Source: Olavius sp. associated proteobacterium Delta 1 (GTDB lineage: Bacteria > Desulfobacterota > Desulfobacteria > Desulfobacterales > JAFDCJ01). Taken from it: DNA of 64,000 nucleotides. A program made the position numbers and the translations under genes. The DNA is taken from assembly GCA_902749685.1 (NCBI GenBank), contig CACVKW010000291.1, positions 62,001 to 126,000 on the forward strand. The letters run 5' to 3'. The first letter of the stretch is position 1. Every line of letters starts with the position of its first letter. Below are positions 10,382-19,214 of this stretch, in pieces. Below the pieces are notes generated by a model. That model made no database searches, was not told the DNA's origin, and saw nothing but the letters and a program-made list of their open reading frames with translations.

Positions 10382-11149
10382 ATGTCGCAGTATGAAATCT
10401 ATGCCTTGAAATATGCCGGTCCGTTCATCAGAACCGGTGCCCACGTCATGTGGTACCGGGATTGGGATAAGGTTGAAACGGTAAATTACTATATCTGGTG
10501 CATCAAGGGGGCGGGTGAAACCGTGATCGTGGATGCCGGTGTCACGCCGCAAATGGCCGCGGAAAGAGAACTTGACGGATACGTGAATCCCGCTGACGTT
10601 CTGGCCCGAATCAGCGTCAAGGCGGATGAGGTTCGTCATGTTGTCATAAGCCACATGCATTTTGACCATGCCGGCGGCGTAAGCCTTTTTCCGCAGGCAA
10701 CGTTTTACATTCAGGAAGATGAGTACCGGTTCTGGCTCGAGAATCCGATCGCCGCCCGCCCGCCTTTTAAGCATGTTTCAGATGCCATCTCCACCGGCTA
10801 CCTGGCTTCGCTGGAAGGCACGGATCGCCTGGTCCTGCTCAAAGGCGATCAACAGATTCTACCCGGCATCCAATGCCTCCTGTCCCCGGGGCACACGATC
10901 GCACTGCAAACCGTTGCAGTGCGTACTACCGGAGGAACGGCCATCATCGGCTCCGACTGCGCCCATGTCTTTCGCAACTACCAGGAGGATTGGCCCAGTG
11001 CCCTGATTGTTGATCTGGTCGGCTGGATGAAAACCTATGATAAACTGCATCAAAGGGTTTCTTCGCCGGACCTGTTGTTTCCCGGACATGATCGGCTCCT
11101 GACAGAAAATTATCCGGAAGTTGCCCGGGACATTACCCGGTTGGTGTAG
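10382..11149 (+). CDS. Metallo-beta-lactamase fold hydrolase (AHL lactonase-like)
   Basis: A 255-residue zinc hydrolase. The HxHxDH motif is at residues 91-96 (H-M-H-F-D-H-A-G-G), followed by the third-site histidine in S-P-G-H-T, the bridging aspartate in G-S-D-C-A-H and the last histidine in F-P-G-H-D. The overall layout matches the N-acyl-homoserine-lactone lactonase branch of the superfamily, but related enzymes act on many esters and lactones, so the substrate is open. A GGAGG site lies seven bases before the ATG. The gene stands alone between two longer spacers. A cytoplasmic enzyme is likely, since no signal peptide is seen. Confidence 0.82.
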   Translation: MSQYEIYALKYAGPFIRTGAHVMWYRDWDKVETVNYYIWCIKGAGETVIVDAGVTPQMAAERELDGYVNPADVLARISVKADEVRHVVISHMHFDHAGGVSLFPQATFYIQEDEYRFWLENPIAARPPFKHVSDAISTGYLASLEGTDRLVLLKGDQQILPGIQCLLSPGHTIALQTVAVRTTGGTAIIGSDCAHVFRNYQEDWPSALIVDLVGWMKTYDKLHQRVSSPDLLFPGHDRLLTENYPEVARDITRLV

Positions 11150-11446
11150 AGATTTGCAAGGGTATTGAATCAGCAGCCGTTGCCCGGTGAGCGGGTGGGG
11201 ACACCATCTGCCTTATCCGGATTTGTGCCGGCGGCCGACCGGTAAGTCAACCCAGTCAGCAACCTATCCGAAATCTCCACCGAACTCCCAATATCTATTT
11301 TCTATCTATATTTCTGTCAAAAGGACAATTATTGCTTAAGTTTTCTGAGTTTTAGCTGATAAACCGGATAGACAGGATTGGGTTTAGGCCCAGAAAATTT
11401 ATAACCCCTGAACCTGCAACCTCCATCTGAACAAAAGGATTAGAAA

Positions 11447-13576
11447 TTGGACAGTAAAACAGATATCCAATGCCCGGCGTGTAAAACCATATTTAAAGTC
11501 GACATTTCTAAAATACCTGAAAAGGGATGTCACGCTAACTGCAAGAAATGCAAAGAACGGTTTCTCATTTCAAGACCACCACCTCCCACAGGCACGCCTG
11601 TTTCAACAGCGGCAAAAAAAGTAAAACCACCCCCTGCTGCCAGACCTTTAAAAATATCAACACCTGCCAGCGGAATACCCGAAAAAAAGGTAACACCCGC
11701 CACCAGAACACCTGTTAAAAAAGTAACACCCGCCGATAGCACGCCTGCAAAAAAAGCAAGCCCGGCACCCACAGCAAAACCGGTCAAAAAAAAGAATTAT
11801 CTGCTGATCGGAAGTTTAGCAAGTGTGGCACTGCTTGTTTGTGCCGGAGCTGTGTTATTTCTAATGCAAAAATACAACTTCCAGATCACACAAAAAGATA
11901 GCAGCCTAACTTCTCAGAACGAAAATACACAAAATATTATAACGCCTCCAGCAGCGTCTCCAAGTCCGGTCACGGCCACTGTGGACACTGTAAATAATGC
12001 GGCCGTAAATAAAATGGATGTAAATATCGGGGACCTGTTTAATCAAGTTAATCCAGCAGTTGCCACGGTATTAACTTATGACAGCGGCAATAATGTTTTC
12101 AAGCAGGGCAGCGGTTTCTTTATAAGCCAGGATGGAGATTTTATTACAAATTATCATGTCCTGAAGGGCGCCTATTCTGTTGTCATTAAAATCCATAACG
12201 AGACAGAATACAGGGCAGAAGTCGTCTTAGCAGCCAACGAACAAAAAGATCTTATCAAACTGGCAGTCAATGTCCCCGGGGGTGCTCTTAAGCCTGGATC
12301 ATGGCTGGACATCAACCCAAATCCACCGAATATTGCAGAAAAAATTATCGTGGTTGGCACTCCCATGGGGCTTGGACGTACCGTAAGCGATGGCATTATA
12401 TCGGCTATAAGGGAAATTCCGGACAGAGGGCTTACGTTTCAGATGACAGCACCGATATCAAGAGGTTCGAGCGGCAGTCCGGTAATCGATATGAACGGGC
12501 AAGTTGTAGGCGTGGCTTTTTTCCAGATAGTAAACGGGCAAAATCTGAATTTTGCAATTCCGGGGGATAATATTATAAATCTGGAGGATAAACAGCCGCT
12601 AACCATAGCGGCTTGGACCGAGAAAACCAGTCGAGAAAAAAATGATACTCTCGATATGCTTCAAAAAGAAATAGTCAAGCATATCAAACAGGAGAAAACT
12701 GATGAAAAATCGGAAAAAGGCGTCCCTCGTCAACCGACCAATGAAGTTTTAAAAGCAAAGCTGGCTTCTGAAATTATAAAAGAATCCGGTATAGCCAGAC
12801 AGAACAATAGCTTAACCGAGGTGGTATTATCGTCATTTGAAGAGAAATATAAAGAGGCAGATGCAACAAAAAAATCGGCGGATGATCAGAAGTTTTCCCG
12901 GTTCAAAGACGTTATCCGGCTGGCGACGAATCCGGAAAGAATAAATAAGTATATTAAGAACCAATTTGCTTCAAGCTTATCCATACCTGAACTGGAGCAA
13001 GTCCTCAAATGGTATAAATCGCCGCTCGGGAAGAAAATATCCGAACTGGAACACAGTACTTATGCAGATAAAAAAGAGCATGTTAACACGCTGCGTCTTG
13101 CCTTCAACCTTACCAGATATCAAAGCACCTCAAGGGCGAATCTCTTTTCAAGGCTGGACGAGGCGACTACATCCACTGAAGCGATGATTGAATTGCAAAC
13201 CAATCTAATTGTCCAGAATCAAATTCTGGATCTGGTCCTGTCCAATTCAAAAGAACTGGATCAGGCTTCGATTGACAAAATCATACAGAACTTTGAAAAC
13301 GACATCGATCCATATCTGGATATATTTGCCGCCCAATTTGTATTTGCCGGATTTGTCTATACCTATCGCGGGTTAACCGAGGCTGAGTTGGAAGCGTATT
13401 TATCATTTTCTGAAACCGAGGCTGGGATGAACTTCTATTCGATTTTAAATAAAAAGTCGAATACTGTCCTGCTGGATAGCAACCGCAGAATTCTGACATC
13501 CATCGTGAGGGTTCTGAATAACGACTCATGGGATAATATCCAGCAGGATCTTATCAAACCGATTAAAGAAGCTTAA
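11447..13576 (+). CDS. Zinc-ribbon, membrane-anchored trypsin-like protease with DUF2059-like tail
   Basis: A 709-residue multi-domain protein. Residues 7-42 form an MJ0042-type zinc ribbon (C9, C12, C32, C35). A Pro/Lys/Thr-rich linker with repeated K-K-V-T-P-A units follows (about 50-115), then one membrane helix (about 117-138). A trypsin-like serine protease domain comes next with His in I-T-N-Y-H-V-L, Asp in K-D-L-I-K-L-A and Ser in G-S-S-G-S-P-V. The long helical C-terminus resembles DUF2059 (K-W-Y-K-S-P-L-G-K-K and later S-F-S-E-T-E-A-G-M). The topology suggests a cytoplasmic sensor ribbon and a periplasmic HtrA-like protease without PDZ domain. The start is a TTG at 11447 with AAAGGA upstream. 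Confidence 0.8.
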   Translation: MDSKTDIQCPACKTIFKVDISKIPEKGCHANCKKCKERFLISRPPPPTGTPVSTAAKKVKPPPAARPLKISTPASGIPEKKVTPATRTPVKKVTPADSTPAKKASPAPTAKPVKKKNYLLIGSLASVALLVCAGAVLFLMQKYNFQITQKDSSLTSQNENTQNIITPPAASPSPVTATVDTVNNAAVNKMDVNIGDLFNQVNPAVATVLTYDSGNNVFKQGSGFFISQDGDFITNYHVLKGAYSVVIKIHNETEYRAEVVLAANEQKDLIKLAVNVPGGALKPGSWLDINPNPPNIAEKIIVVGTPMGLGRTVSDGIISAIREIPDRGLTFQMTAPISRGSSGSPVIDMNGQVVGVAFFQIVNGQNLNFAIPGDNIINLEDKQPLTIAAWTEKTSREKNDTLDMLQKEIVKHIKQEKTDEKSEKGVPRQPTNEVLKAKLASEIIKESGIARQNNSLTEVVLSSFEEKYKEADATKKSADDQKFSRFKDVIRLATNPERINKYIKNQFASSLSIPELEQVLKWYKSPLGKKISELEHSTYADKKEHVNTLRLAFNLTRYQSTSRANLFSRLDEATTSTEAMIELQTNLIVQNQILDLVLSNSKELDQASIDKIIQNFENDIDPYLDIFAAQFVFAGFVYTYRGLTEAELEAYLSFSETEAGMNFYSILNKKSNTVLLDSNRRILTSIVRVLNNDSWDNIQQDLIKPIKEA

Positions 13577-13622
13577 CGGCAGCCTAGAAAAAATATTTGC
13601 AGTTAGCGTATTGCAATAATTT

Positions 13623-14702
13623 TCATGCAGGATTCAGGTAAAACAACTCCGGCTTCAGACCCGCCAGGCGATAAATACGGGCCCACAGGTTCGCATCGGC
13701 CACAGCGATTGCCAGATCCAGAATACCCAGGTCATCATATCCTTTTTGCCTGAGTTTATCGATTATGTGCTTCGTCGTCCGGTAAGCGTAGCGGGTTCCC
13801 ACGAAAGCAAAGGCTTCAATTGGGTCATCAGGAACGGGATGGAAACCTTGGGCATCGATGGCAGTTGCCGGCAGCGCTTTTTCCACGGCCACATGGATTT
13901 TCGCCAAAATCTTATGGTCGAGGCTGGACCGGCTGTCTCTTTCCGCTAACAGCAGGTGGTATACCTCAACCAGTTTGGGCCTTGGTTTGAACACGGCCAA
14001 GGCACTTTCCAGCTCCATCTGCGATGTGATTGCCAAATTGGATTTTAAATTTATCAATGCATTATCATACGTAAGCCGATATTTCCGATTGGCCAGGTCC
14101 ATTTTGGATAGCAAGGCCCCGGCCATACGAAGTGTCAGGCGCCGCAGAAACCCGAATCGCCGCAACGGCCGCGGCAGGCCTTCCATAGGCACATTGAGTA
14201 GATCCGCGATGCGATTGACGAAATGGAAACTGGCGATAACGAGCAGATAATCGAGTGCATCATCGCCGACAATTTTGCGCATTGGATCCAGATCGGATGG
14301 CTTGAGTCTGGCCGGTATTTCAAAGCTCTTTTTGACCAGAGCTATCAATCCACGCTCCAGGGGCGTGACGTTGGCGGCCAGGCCGCTGATCAATTCCGCA
14401 ACCCGGCCAGCTTGTCCTCCTGCAGCCTGCAGGAATGCTTCGTGACCGTCAATTCAGTAGTGGCAGTTGTTAAAGCGTGAGACCGCTGCCGCAACCAGCT
14501 CGCGTGATTGGCGCGGCACGCTTCCCTTCCACATTGCAAGCTCCCACTGCCGGATCATGCGCTTCATGGATTGGGGGCGCAGGCTGAAGATCTGAACGAT
14601 CTTCGCGACCATGTCATGACCCGCTACCTCCGCCATATAATTGTATACTTCCCGTGTCTCTCCGGTAGCTTTGCCGGGGGGAATCGTCTTAATAAATGCC
14701 AT
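13623..14702 (-). CDS. AhpD-like (carboxymuconolactone decarboxylase family) protein, probable selenoprotein
   Basis: Two open frames (82 codons, then a further 276 sense codons) are in the same phase, separated only by a TGA at 14454-14456. Read through as Sec83 it gives a 359-residue protein with the AhpD active-site pattern E68-x11-C80-x2-U83-x3-H87, the same spacing as Glu118, Cys130, Cys133 and His137 of AhpD. The TGA sits exactly where the second redox cysteine belongs. After the family's usual helices, the C-terminal half looks like a degenerate second copy without cysteines. A SECIS-like hairpin follows the TGA. The alternative is a nonsense mutation, but the retained downstream frame, motif position and hairpin favour selenocysteine. 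Likely role: thiol/selenol peroxidase or disulfide chemistry. Confidence 0.8.
14417..14435 (-). promoter_or_regulatory. Bacterial SECIS-like hairpin
   Basis: On the coding (minus) strand, TCCTGCA pairs perfectly with TGCAGGA around the loop GGC, with one more T-G pair at the base. The loop begins 26 bases after the TGA at 14454-14456. Bacterial SECIS elements sit directly after the UGA and usually show GG at the start of the apical loop at roughly this distance, so both position and loop fit. Confidence 0.7.
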
Positions 14703-14798
14703 TGGAACCTCCGTTTAGGTTAACGAACCATATGCCATTGCACTAAATGGGATCCAAATACCACAGCTTGCGAGAATTGTCACCAGGCAATAAAATCA

Positions 14799-14969
14799 AT
14801 GAATCCGGATTTGGTGGTGGTGGGTGAAATCCGGGCCTGCTCTTTTGAGAGGAACGAACGGGTCGTCAATCTGTTCCGCGCCGGTGCCAAGCGCATCGGC
14901 ACCAATCCGGACCTGGCGGACAGGATATCTGTTCGACGGTATTTTATTCCTCGCGGGATGTTTCCCTGA
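14799..14969 (+). pseudogene. HAD-IIA (NagD-like) phosphatase fragment
   Basis: A 56-codon frame whose first 42 codons resemble the cap and motif region of HAD-IIA sugar-phosphate phosphatases: N-P-D-L-V-V-V-G, then S-F-E-R-N-E-R-V-V-N-L-F-R-A-G-A-K-R, then I-G-T-N-P-D-L. Intact family members are about 250-270 residues with an N-terminal DxDxT motif that is absent here. The frame then runs into unrelated sequence and over the 3' end of the SRAP gene. It is best explained as a leftover piece of a deleted gene. Confidence 0.5.
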
Positions 14970-15675
14970 GCTCCGGCCAGTCAAAGGTTGTCTGCTGCGC
15001 TTTACCGACCGCTTCAGTACGGGATGGATCAATATGGTGTGCTGAGCCGGTTTGCTTCTCCAGGGCAAAGCTTTCCAATTCCGTAATGATATCGTTTTGC
15101 AGGAGCTCAACCAGCTCAACCGCATTCTGATATCCCGGATCAAGCCATTTGTCATAGACTTGGGGCTTGAGAATGACCGGCATGCGGTGATGAATCGAGC
15201 TGAATGATTCACTGGCCCGGGTGGTGATAATGGTGCAGGATTTGTAGAGGGAGTCTGTATCATCCGTTTTTTGCCACGTTTCCCACAGTCCGGCAAATGC
15301 AAACGGTTTGCGGTCCGGCAACGTAATGAACACGGGTTGCTTCATCCCCTTTTTCGTTTTCCATTCATAAAAGCCGTCGGCGGGTATCAAGCACCTGCGG
15401 CTTTTGAAAGCTTCGCGGAAGCATTGTTTTTCAGCAATTGTCTCCGCACGGGCGTTAATCATCCTGTTTCCAATCGAGACATCTTTGGCCCAAAAAGGAA
15501 CAAGCCCCCAATGAAATTTATCCAGCCGGTTTTCAGCGCCATCCTGAATAATGGCCCATATCTCTTGCGCTGGAGCAACATCGAGATTGGGTGTTACTTC
15601 ACCTGCCGCATTATCGATGGGGAAAAAAGCTATCAGCTCTTCCAGATTCCGGTATCCAGAAAATATGGCACTCAT
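14944..15675 (-). CDS. SRAP (YedK/HMCES-like) family protein lacking catalytic Cys2
   Basis: A 243-residue member of the SOS response-associated peptidase family, which normally crosslinks abasic sites in single-stranded DNA through Cys2. The other active-site residues are present: N74 in I-N-A-R-A-E-T, E104 in D-G-F-Y-E-W-K and H162/H163 in S-I-H-H-R-M-P. The N-terminus reads M-S-A-I-F instead of the near-invariant M-C-G-R-F, so residue 2 is Ser (codon AGT). All three changed codons differ from the expected ones by one base. No better upstream start exists, because a TAA lies six codons upstream. The protein may be catalytically dead, bind DNA non-covalently, or be a decaying gene. Confidence 0.85.
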   Translation of the reverse strand: MSAIFSGYRNLEELIAFFPIDNAAGEVTPNLDVAPAQEIWAIIQDGAENRLDKFHWGLVPFWAKDVSIGNRMINARAETIAEKQCFREAFKSRRCLIPADGFYEWKTKKGMKQPVFITLPDRKPFAFAGLWETWQKTDDTDSLYKSCTIITTRASESFSSIHHRMPVILKPQVYDKWLDPGYQNAVELVELLQNDIITELESFALEKQTGSAHHIDPSRTEAVGKAQQTTFDWPELRETSREE

Positions 15676-15872
15676 GAAAATCCGCTCTCTTTACATTTTT
15701 CAGTATGCGACTTTTAATCCGCCAAAGATGATTACGTCATCTTATGATCACGACCAGCATTATTCGAATAAGTAATAGAAGTCTCCAATGCAAATAGGTA
15801 GCGGTCGCTCCCGAAGTCCCGAATATTCAAGCCACCCCTTATGCGGGTGATCGTTGACTCCAGGGATTTATA

Positions 15873-16658
15873 TCATAAGTCCAACTTGTCATATTCCTGC
15901 CTGATCAATTCTTTGTCATAGCGTCTTTCAAGCCTGCGTATAATGAAATGGCCCCGGGCCATATTTTGAAAATGCTCGATAAAAATTGTATTAATCAAGG
16001 CTCCGCCGGCGGCACCGATCAGGGGAATAGCCTGGGCAGCGGCTTTCTCGGACACAATTATGCCAAATCGAGACGCCAACGAGGCAATGAGTTTGACAAG
16101 CGCCGGCGCGCCTTCCCTTGCCAGGCCGAGTTCCGCAATATAATTCGTTGCCTCGGAAATTGTCCGGGCTAAAGCTGCTCTCACAACAAAATAGCCGGTT
16201 TCTGCGCCGTCATCGCTCTTTGACCTGCCTCCCAGGGCGAATACTTCTAAACAGGCGATTTTTGTTTCCAATAGGCTGATCTGCTCGCCTTCACTGCGGG
16301 CGATGTCAGCTATAGAGCGGAGCATAATGGTTGTGGTGACGGGAAGTTCGATTGTCAGGGCTGGAAGCCCAAAAGTTCCGCCGCCGGCGCCCGCTGCAAG
16401 CACGAGAATTTTATGAGTTTTGTCTGAAGAAGCCGGTCTTGTTCTATCATTCATTGTTCGAATGGCAAAATTAAGCGCTTTGCCAAGTGATTTTTCTGTG
16501 GCCCGCTGGACAGCATCCTTCCATGTTGCAGGCAGGTGCTCAAAACCTTTTTCTATAGGAGTTCCCAGTAGGTTGGAGACTCTGGCTGCCAGGCTGGGAT
16601 TTTCAAGTAGCATTTTCGCATATCTGAGATCATTGATATCATCTTTAGTTAGTGCCAT
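15873..16658 (-). CDS. EcsC family protein
   Basis: A 261-residue protein of the EcsC family (named after Bacillus EcsC; molecular function unknown). Family features are the glycine-rich hydrophobic centre (A-A-G-A-G-G-G-T-F-G-L-P-A-L) near residue 90, the E-L-P-V-T-T-T-I-M-L-R-S-I motif after it, and the C-terminal I-P-L-I-G-A-A-G-G-A-L-I-N segment followed by H-F-Q-N-M-A-R-G-H-F. Two amphipathic or membrane-associating stretches are visible. It is divergent from the helicase gene, with about 310 bases between the two starts. A likely role in membrane or secretion homeostasis is inference from the family only. Confidence 0.85.
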   Translation of the reverse strand: MALTKDDINDLRYAKMLLENPSLAARVSNLLGTPIEKGFEHLPATWKDAVQRATEKSLGKALNFAIRTMNDRTRPASSDKTHKILVLAAGAGGGTFGLPALTIELPVTTTIMLRSIADIARSEGEQISLLETKIACLEVFALGGRSKSDDGAETGYFVVRAALARTISEATNYIAELGLAREGAPALVKLIASLASRFGIIVSEKAAAQAIPLIGAAGGALINTIFIEHFQNMARGHFIIRRLERRYDKELIRQEYDKLDL

Positions 16659-16827
16659 TCAATTTCTCCTGTACCGTTCAACCTATGTATATCATCTATC
16701 CCTGTGAGTTTCAAAATCCAATATTAACTTTTCCTTGCAATTTGATATGATGTGCCTTATATTCTGCGGCGATTCGTTTCGGATCGCAAACATCAACATA
16801 ATTTTGTTTTGACGATTACAGATGGTA

Positions 16828-16857
16828 GCCCGGCCGTTTTTGGTCGGGCGTTTTTGT
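16828..16857 (+). terminator. Intrinsic terminator/attenuator in the helicase leader
   Basis: GCCCGGCC pairs with GGTCGGGC (one G-T pair) around a T-rich loop of six bases and is followed by GTTTTT. It lies about 115 bases upstream of the helicase start, between divergent genes, so no upstream plus-strand gene needs it. It therefore either ends a short RNA or attenuates the helicase transcript. Confidence 0.6.
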
Positions 16858-16970
16858 TGCAACAGAGAGGCTCCTGTTTGCTGGGTGGGTCCACTGTTGG
16901 CAGGCAACAGGCATATGACCCGCGAGGGGTATGCACCCGGAGTATTTTTCAAAACGCAAACAGGAGCTTT

Positions 16971-18611
16971 ATGATGACCTGCGAATTTAGCAAGTTTGAC
17001 CTGCAGCCGCAGCTGGTGCAGACGGTCGCCGACATCGGCTATACCGAACCGACGCCGATCCAGTCTATTGTTATTCCGGCCATGCGTGCCGGACAGGATG
17101 TGATGGGCCAATCCCAGACAGGTTCCGGTAAAACCGCGGCGTTTTCTTTACCCATCCTGCATAACCTTCAAACCGGTCGGCAGCATGTGCAAAGTCTGGT
17201 GGTAGCCCCCACCCGGGAGCTGGCCATCCAGGTGGCGGATGCCATGCAAACCTACGGCCGGCAAACCGCCGTGCGAGTCCTGGCCGTTTACGGCGGTCAG
17301 CCTTATATGCGCCAGATCAGCCGTCTCAAAAAAGGCGCGGACGTTGTGGTCGGAACCCCCGGCCGCCTGCTTGACCTGATCCGCAAAGATGTGCTCAAAC
17401 TCGACCGGGTGGCGACCGTTGTGCTCGATGAGGCCGATGAAATGCTGAGCATGGGCTTTATCGCGGACATTGAGGCCATTATGGATCAAACCGCACCCAG
17501 CCGCCAGACCGCCCTTTTTTCGGCCACCTTGCCGCAGCGTATTCTGCGCTTGGCCGAAAAATACATGAACGCGCCCAAATCTTTTAAGATCGGGTGCAAA
17601 CAACTCACCGTGGATACCGTCGAACAGCGCTATTACCTGGTTAATGAGGCCGATAAACTGGCAGCCCTCACACGCCTGTTTGAAATCGAGCCCATCACCA
17701 GTGCGCTGATCTTTGCCCGCACGCGTCTTGGCACGACCGAACTGGGCAATGAACTGGCGTTGCGGGGGTTTCCGGCCGAGGCCCTGAACGGGGACATGAG
17801 CCAGGAGGCCCGGCTGCAGGTGCTCAACCGCTTTCGCGACAACAAACTCAAAGTGCTGGTGGCAACCGATGTGGCCGCCCGCGGGCTAGACATCGACGAT
17901 ATATCGCATGTCTTCAACTATGATCTTCCGCAGGATCCGGAAATCTATGTGCACCGCGTCGGCCGCACGGGGCGGGCCGGAAAAACGGGCATTGCCATCA
18001 CGTTTTTGACACCGCAGGAACGCTGGGGGTTACGCCGGATTGAAGGGTTTACCAATCAAAAAATCACTCGTATGACGCTGCCGAGCGCTGAGGACATCAA
18101 GCTGCACCGCGAAGAACAACTGGTGGAGAAAGTGATGGTCTGGTTGCGGCGCGGGCGCTGCAACCGGGAGCGGGAAATCGTGGCGCAGCTGCTTGAAGAC
18201 GGCCACGACCTGGCAGAGGTTGCCGCCGTGGCCCTGAAACTGGCGCGCGCAGAGGAAAAGCAGCGTCCGATTGCACCCCTTAAGGCTGTGGCGGACTTTG
18301 GCGCCCAAGCCCCCGGGCCGGCGCTCAAGCGCTCCAATCGGCGCAAGGGCCGCGGTCGGGAGCGTGCCTCCCATGAAAGAGGAATGGTACGCCTTTTGCT
18401 GAGCTCCGGCCGGTCCGACGGCGTTCGCGTTAGTCATGTCGTGGGCTCATTGTCCCACTTTGCCGACATTCCCGGCCGTTCCCTGGGTAAAATCAGCATT
18501 CAGAATCAGCACACCCTGGTGGATGTGCCTGAAAAGCTCGTGGGGCGGGTGCTGGGCAACGGCGCCAACTACCGCATCGGCAACAAGAACGTCTCGGTTC
18601 AACGGGCCTGA
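16971..18611 (+). CDS. deaD: DEAD-box ATP-dependent RNA helicase (DeaD/CsdA type)
   Basis: A 546-residue RNA helicase for ribosome assembly and mRNA remodelling. All core motifs are visible: the Q motif (P-T-P-I-Q), Walker A (Q-T-G-S-G-K-T), P-T-R-E-L-A, D-E-A-D, S-A-T, and the motif VI stretch H-R-V-G-R-T-G-R-A-G. The last 75 residues form a DbpA/CsdA-type RNA-binding domain (R-L-L-L-S-S-G-R-S-D-G-V to V-D-V-P). The in-frame start at 16752 is rejected: ATG-ATG at 16971 has AGGAG four bases upstream and begins just before the helicase core. A terminator-like hairpin in the leader suggests attenuation, as fits cold-shock-type helicases. It ends shortly before a convergent minus-strand gene. 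Confidence 0.93.
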   Translation: MMTCEFSKFDLQPQLVQTVADIGYTEPTPIQSIVIPAMRAGQDVMGQSQTGSGKTAAFSLPILHNLQTGRQHVQSLVVAPTRELAIQVADAMQTYGRQTAVRVLAVYGGQPYMRQISRLKKGADVVVGTPGRLLDLIRKDVLKLDRVATVVLDEADEMLSMGFIADIEAIMDQTAPSRQTALFSATLPQRILRLAEKYMNAPKSFKIGCKQLTVDTVEQRYYLVNEADKLAALTRLFEIEPITSALIFARTRLGTTELGNELALRGFPAEALNGDMSQEARLQVLNRFRDNKLKVLVATDVAARGLDIDDISHVFNYDLPQDPEIYVHRVGRTGRAGKTGIAITFLTPQERWGLRRIEGFTNQKITRMTLPSAEDIKLHREEQLVEKVMVWLRRGRCNREREIVAQLLEDGHDLAEVAAVALKLARAEEKQRPIAPLKAVADFGAQAPGPALKRSNRRKGRGRERASHERGMVRLLLSSGRSDGVRVSHVVGSLSHFADIPGRSLGKISIQNQHTLVDVPEKLVGRVLGNGANYRIGNKNVSVQRA

Positions 18612-18665
18612 TTTTTTTAGCTGCACCGCACCGGGCAGGGCCGGCGGGTGGCCTCCTGTCGCATT

Positions 18666-18965
18666 CTAAAACGAGAGGTAAATAAATACATATTGACCCT
18701 CGTTGATATCAATGGTCAGGTCGCCGCCCCTTGATTCTGCGTATACGATCCAGGCCGGTTTATCACCGGGACCGCATTCAATGTTCGGATACGATTCGCC
18801 GGTTTTGCCATTGTACCAGGACAGCAGCATCGGATCGGCGCCCGTGTCTTTTGCCTTTTGTTTGGCCATGTCCTTGGCCGACACAAAGTCAAGTTCCGGA
18901 TTAGCGATGTTAACGTTGATGTGCCTGCCCGGAAAATCTTTTACTTTCGGTTTCATTAATTCCAT
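18666..18965 (-). CDS. AF1514/DUF5619 family small protein
   Basis: A 99-residue acidic cytoplasmic protein. The conserved family pattern is clear: K-A-K-D-T-G-A-D-P near residue 37, L-L-S-W-Y-N-G-K-T-G-E-S, then E-C-G-x-G-D-K-P-A-W-x-V-Y-A-E-S-R-G-G and the closing I-D-I-N-E-G-x-Y-V-F-I-Y. These match the AF1514-like/DUF5619 family from archaea and sulfate reducers; function is unknown. It is convergent with the helicase gene and has no operon partner on its strand. Confidence 0.7.
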   Translation of the reverse strand: MELMKPKVKDFPGRHINVNIANPELDFVSAKDMAKQKAKDTGADPMLLSWYNGKTGESYPNIECGPGDKPAWIVYAESRGGDLTIDINEGQYVFIYLSF

Positions 18966-19117
18966 AGTTGTTAAACTCCTGTATCACAAACGCTTTTTAT
19001 AAATAGTCAATCAATTGACATAATTACATGTTTTTTTACATCAATATGGTTAATTAGGTATAATTATGTATAATTTAACTGACTGATATAGTTTATTATT
19101 TTTTTATTGCTGAATAA

Positions 19118-19134
19118 TTGGCATGATTTTTGAA
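19118..19134 (+). promoter_or_regulatory. Sigma54-like -24/-12 promoter
   Basis: TTGGCATGATTTTTGAA matches the sigma54 consensus (TTGGCACGNNNNTTGCA) at GG of -24 and TTG of -12, with the correct ten-base spacing. The final GC of the -12 box reads GA, which weakens it. It lies about 80 bases before the start of the single-domain response regulator. Confidence 0.4.
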
Positions 19135-19214
19135 TAATCTTAATGCGTTAGATATTTTTCTCATCATTTCAATAACATCAAGCTGGATTTTTGAAATCCG
19201 AAAGGATCGGTCAA

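Noticed and set aside
14796-15302. 168-codon minus-strand frame overlapping the SRAP gene
   Set aside because: It overlaps the SRAP gene in another phase; its Ser/Pro/Arg-rich sequence is a typical shadow of a real gene.
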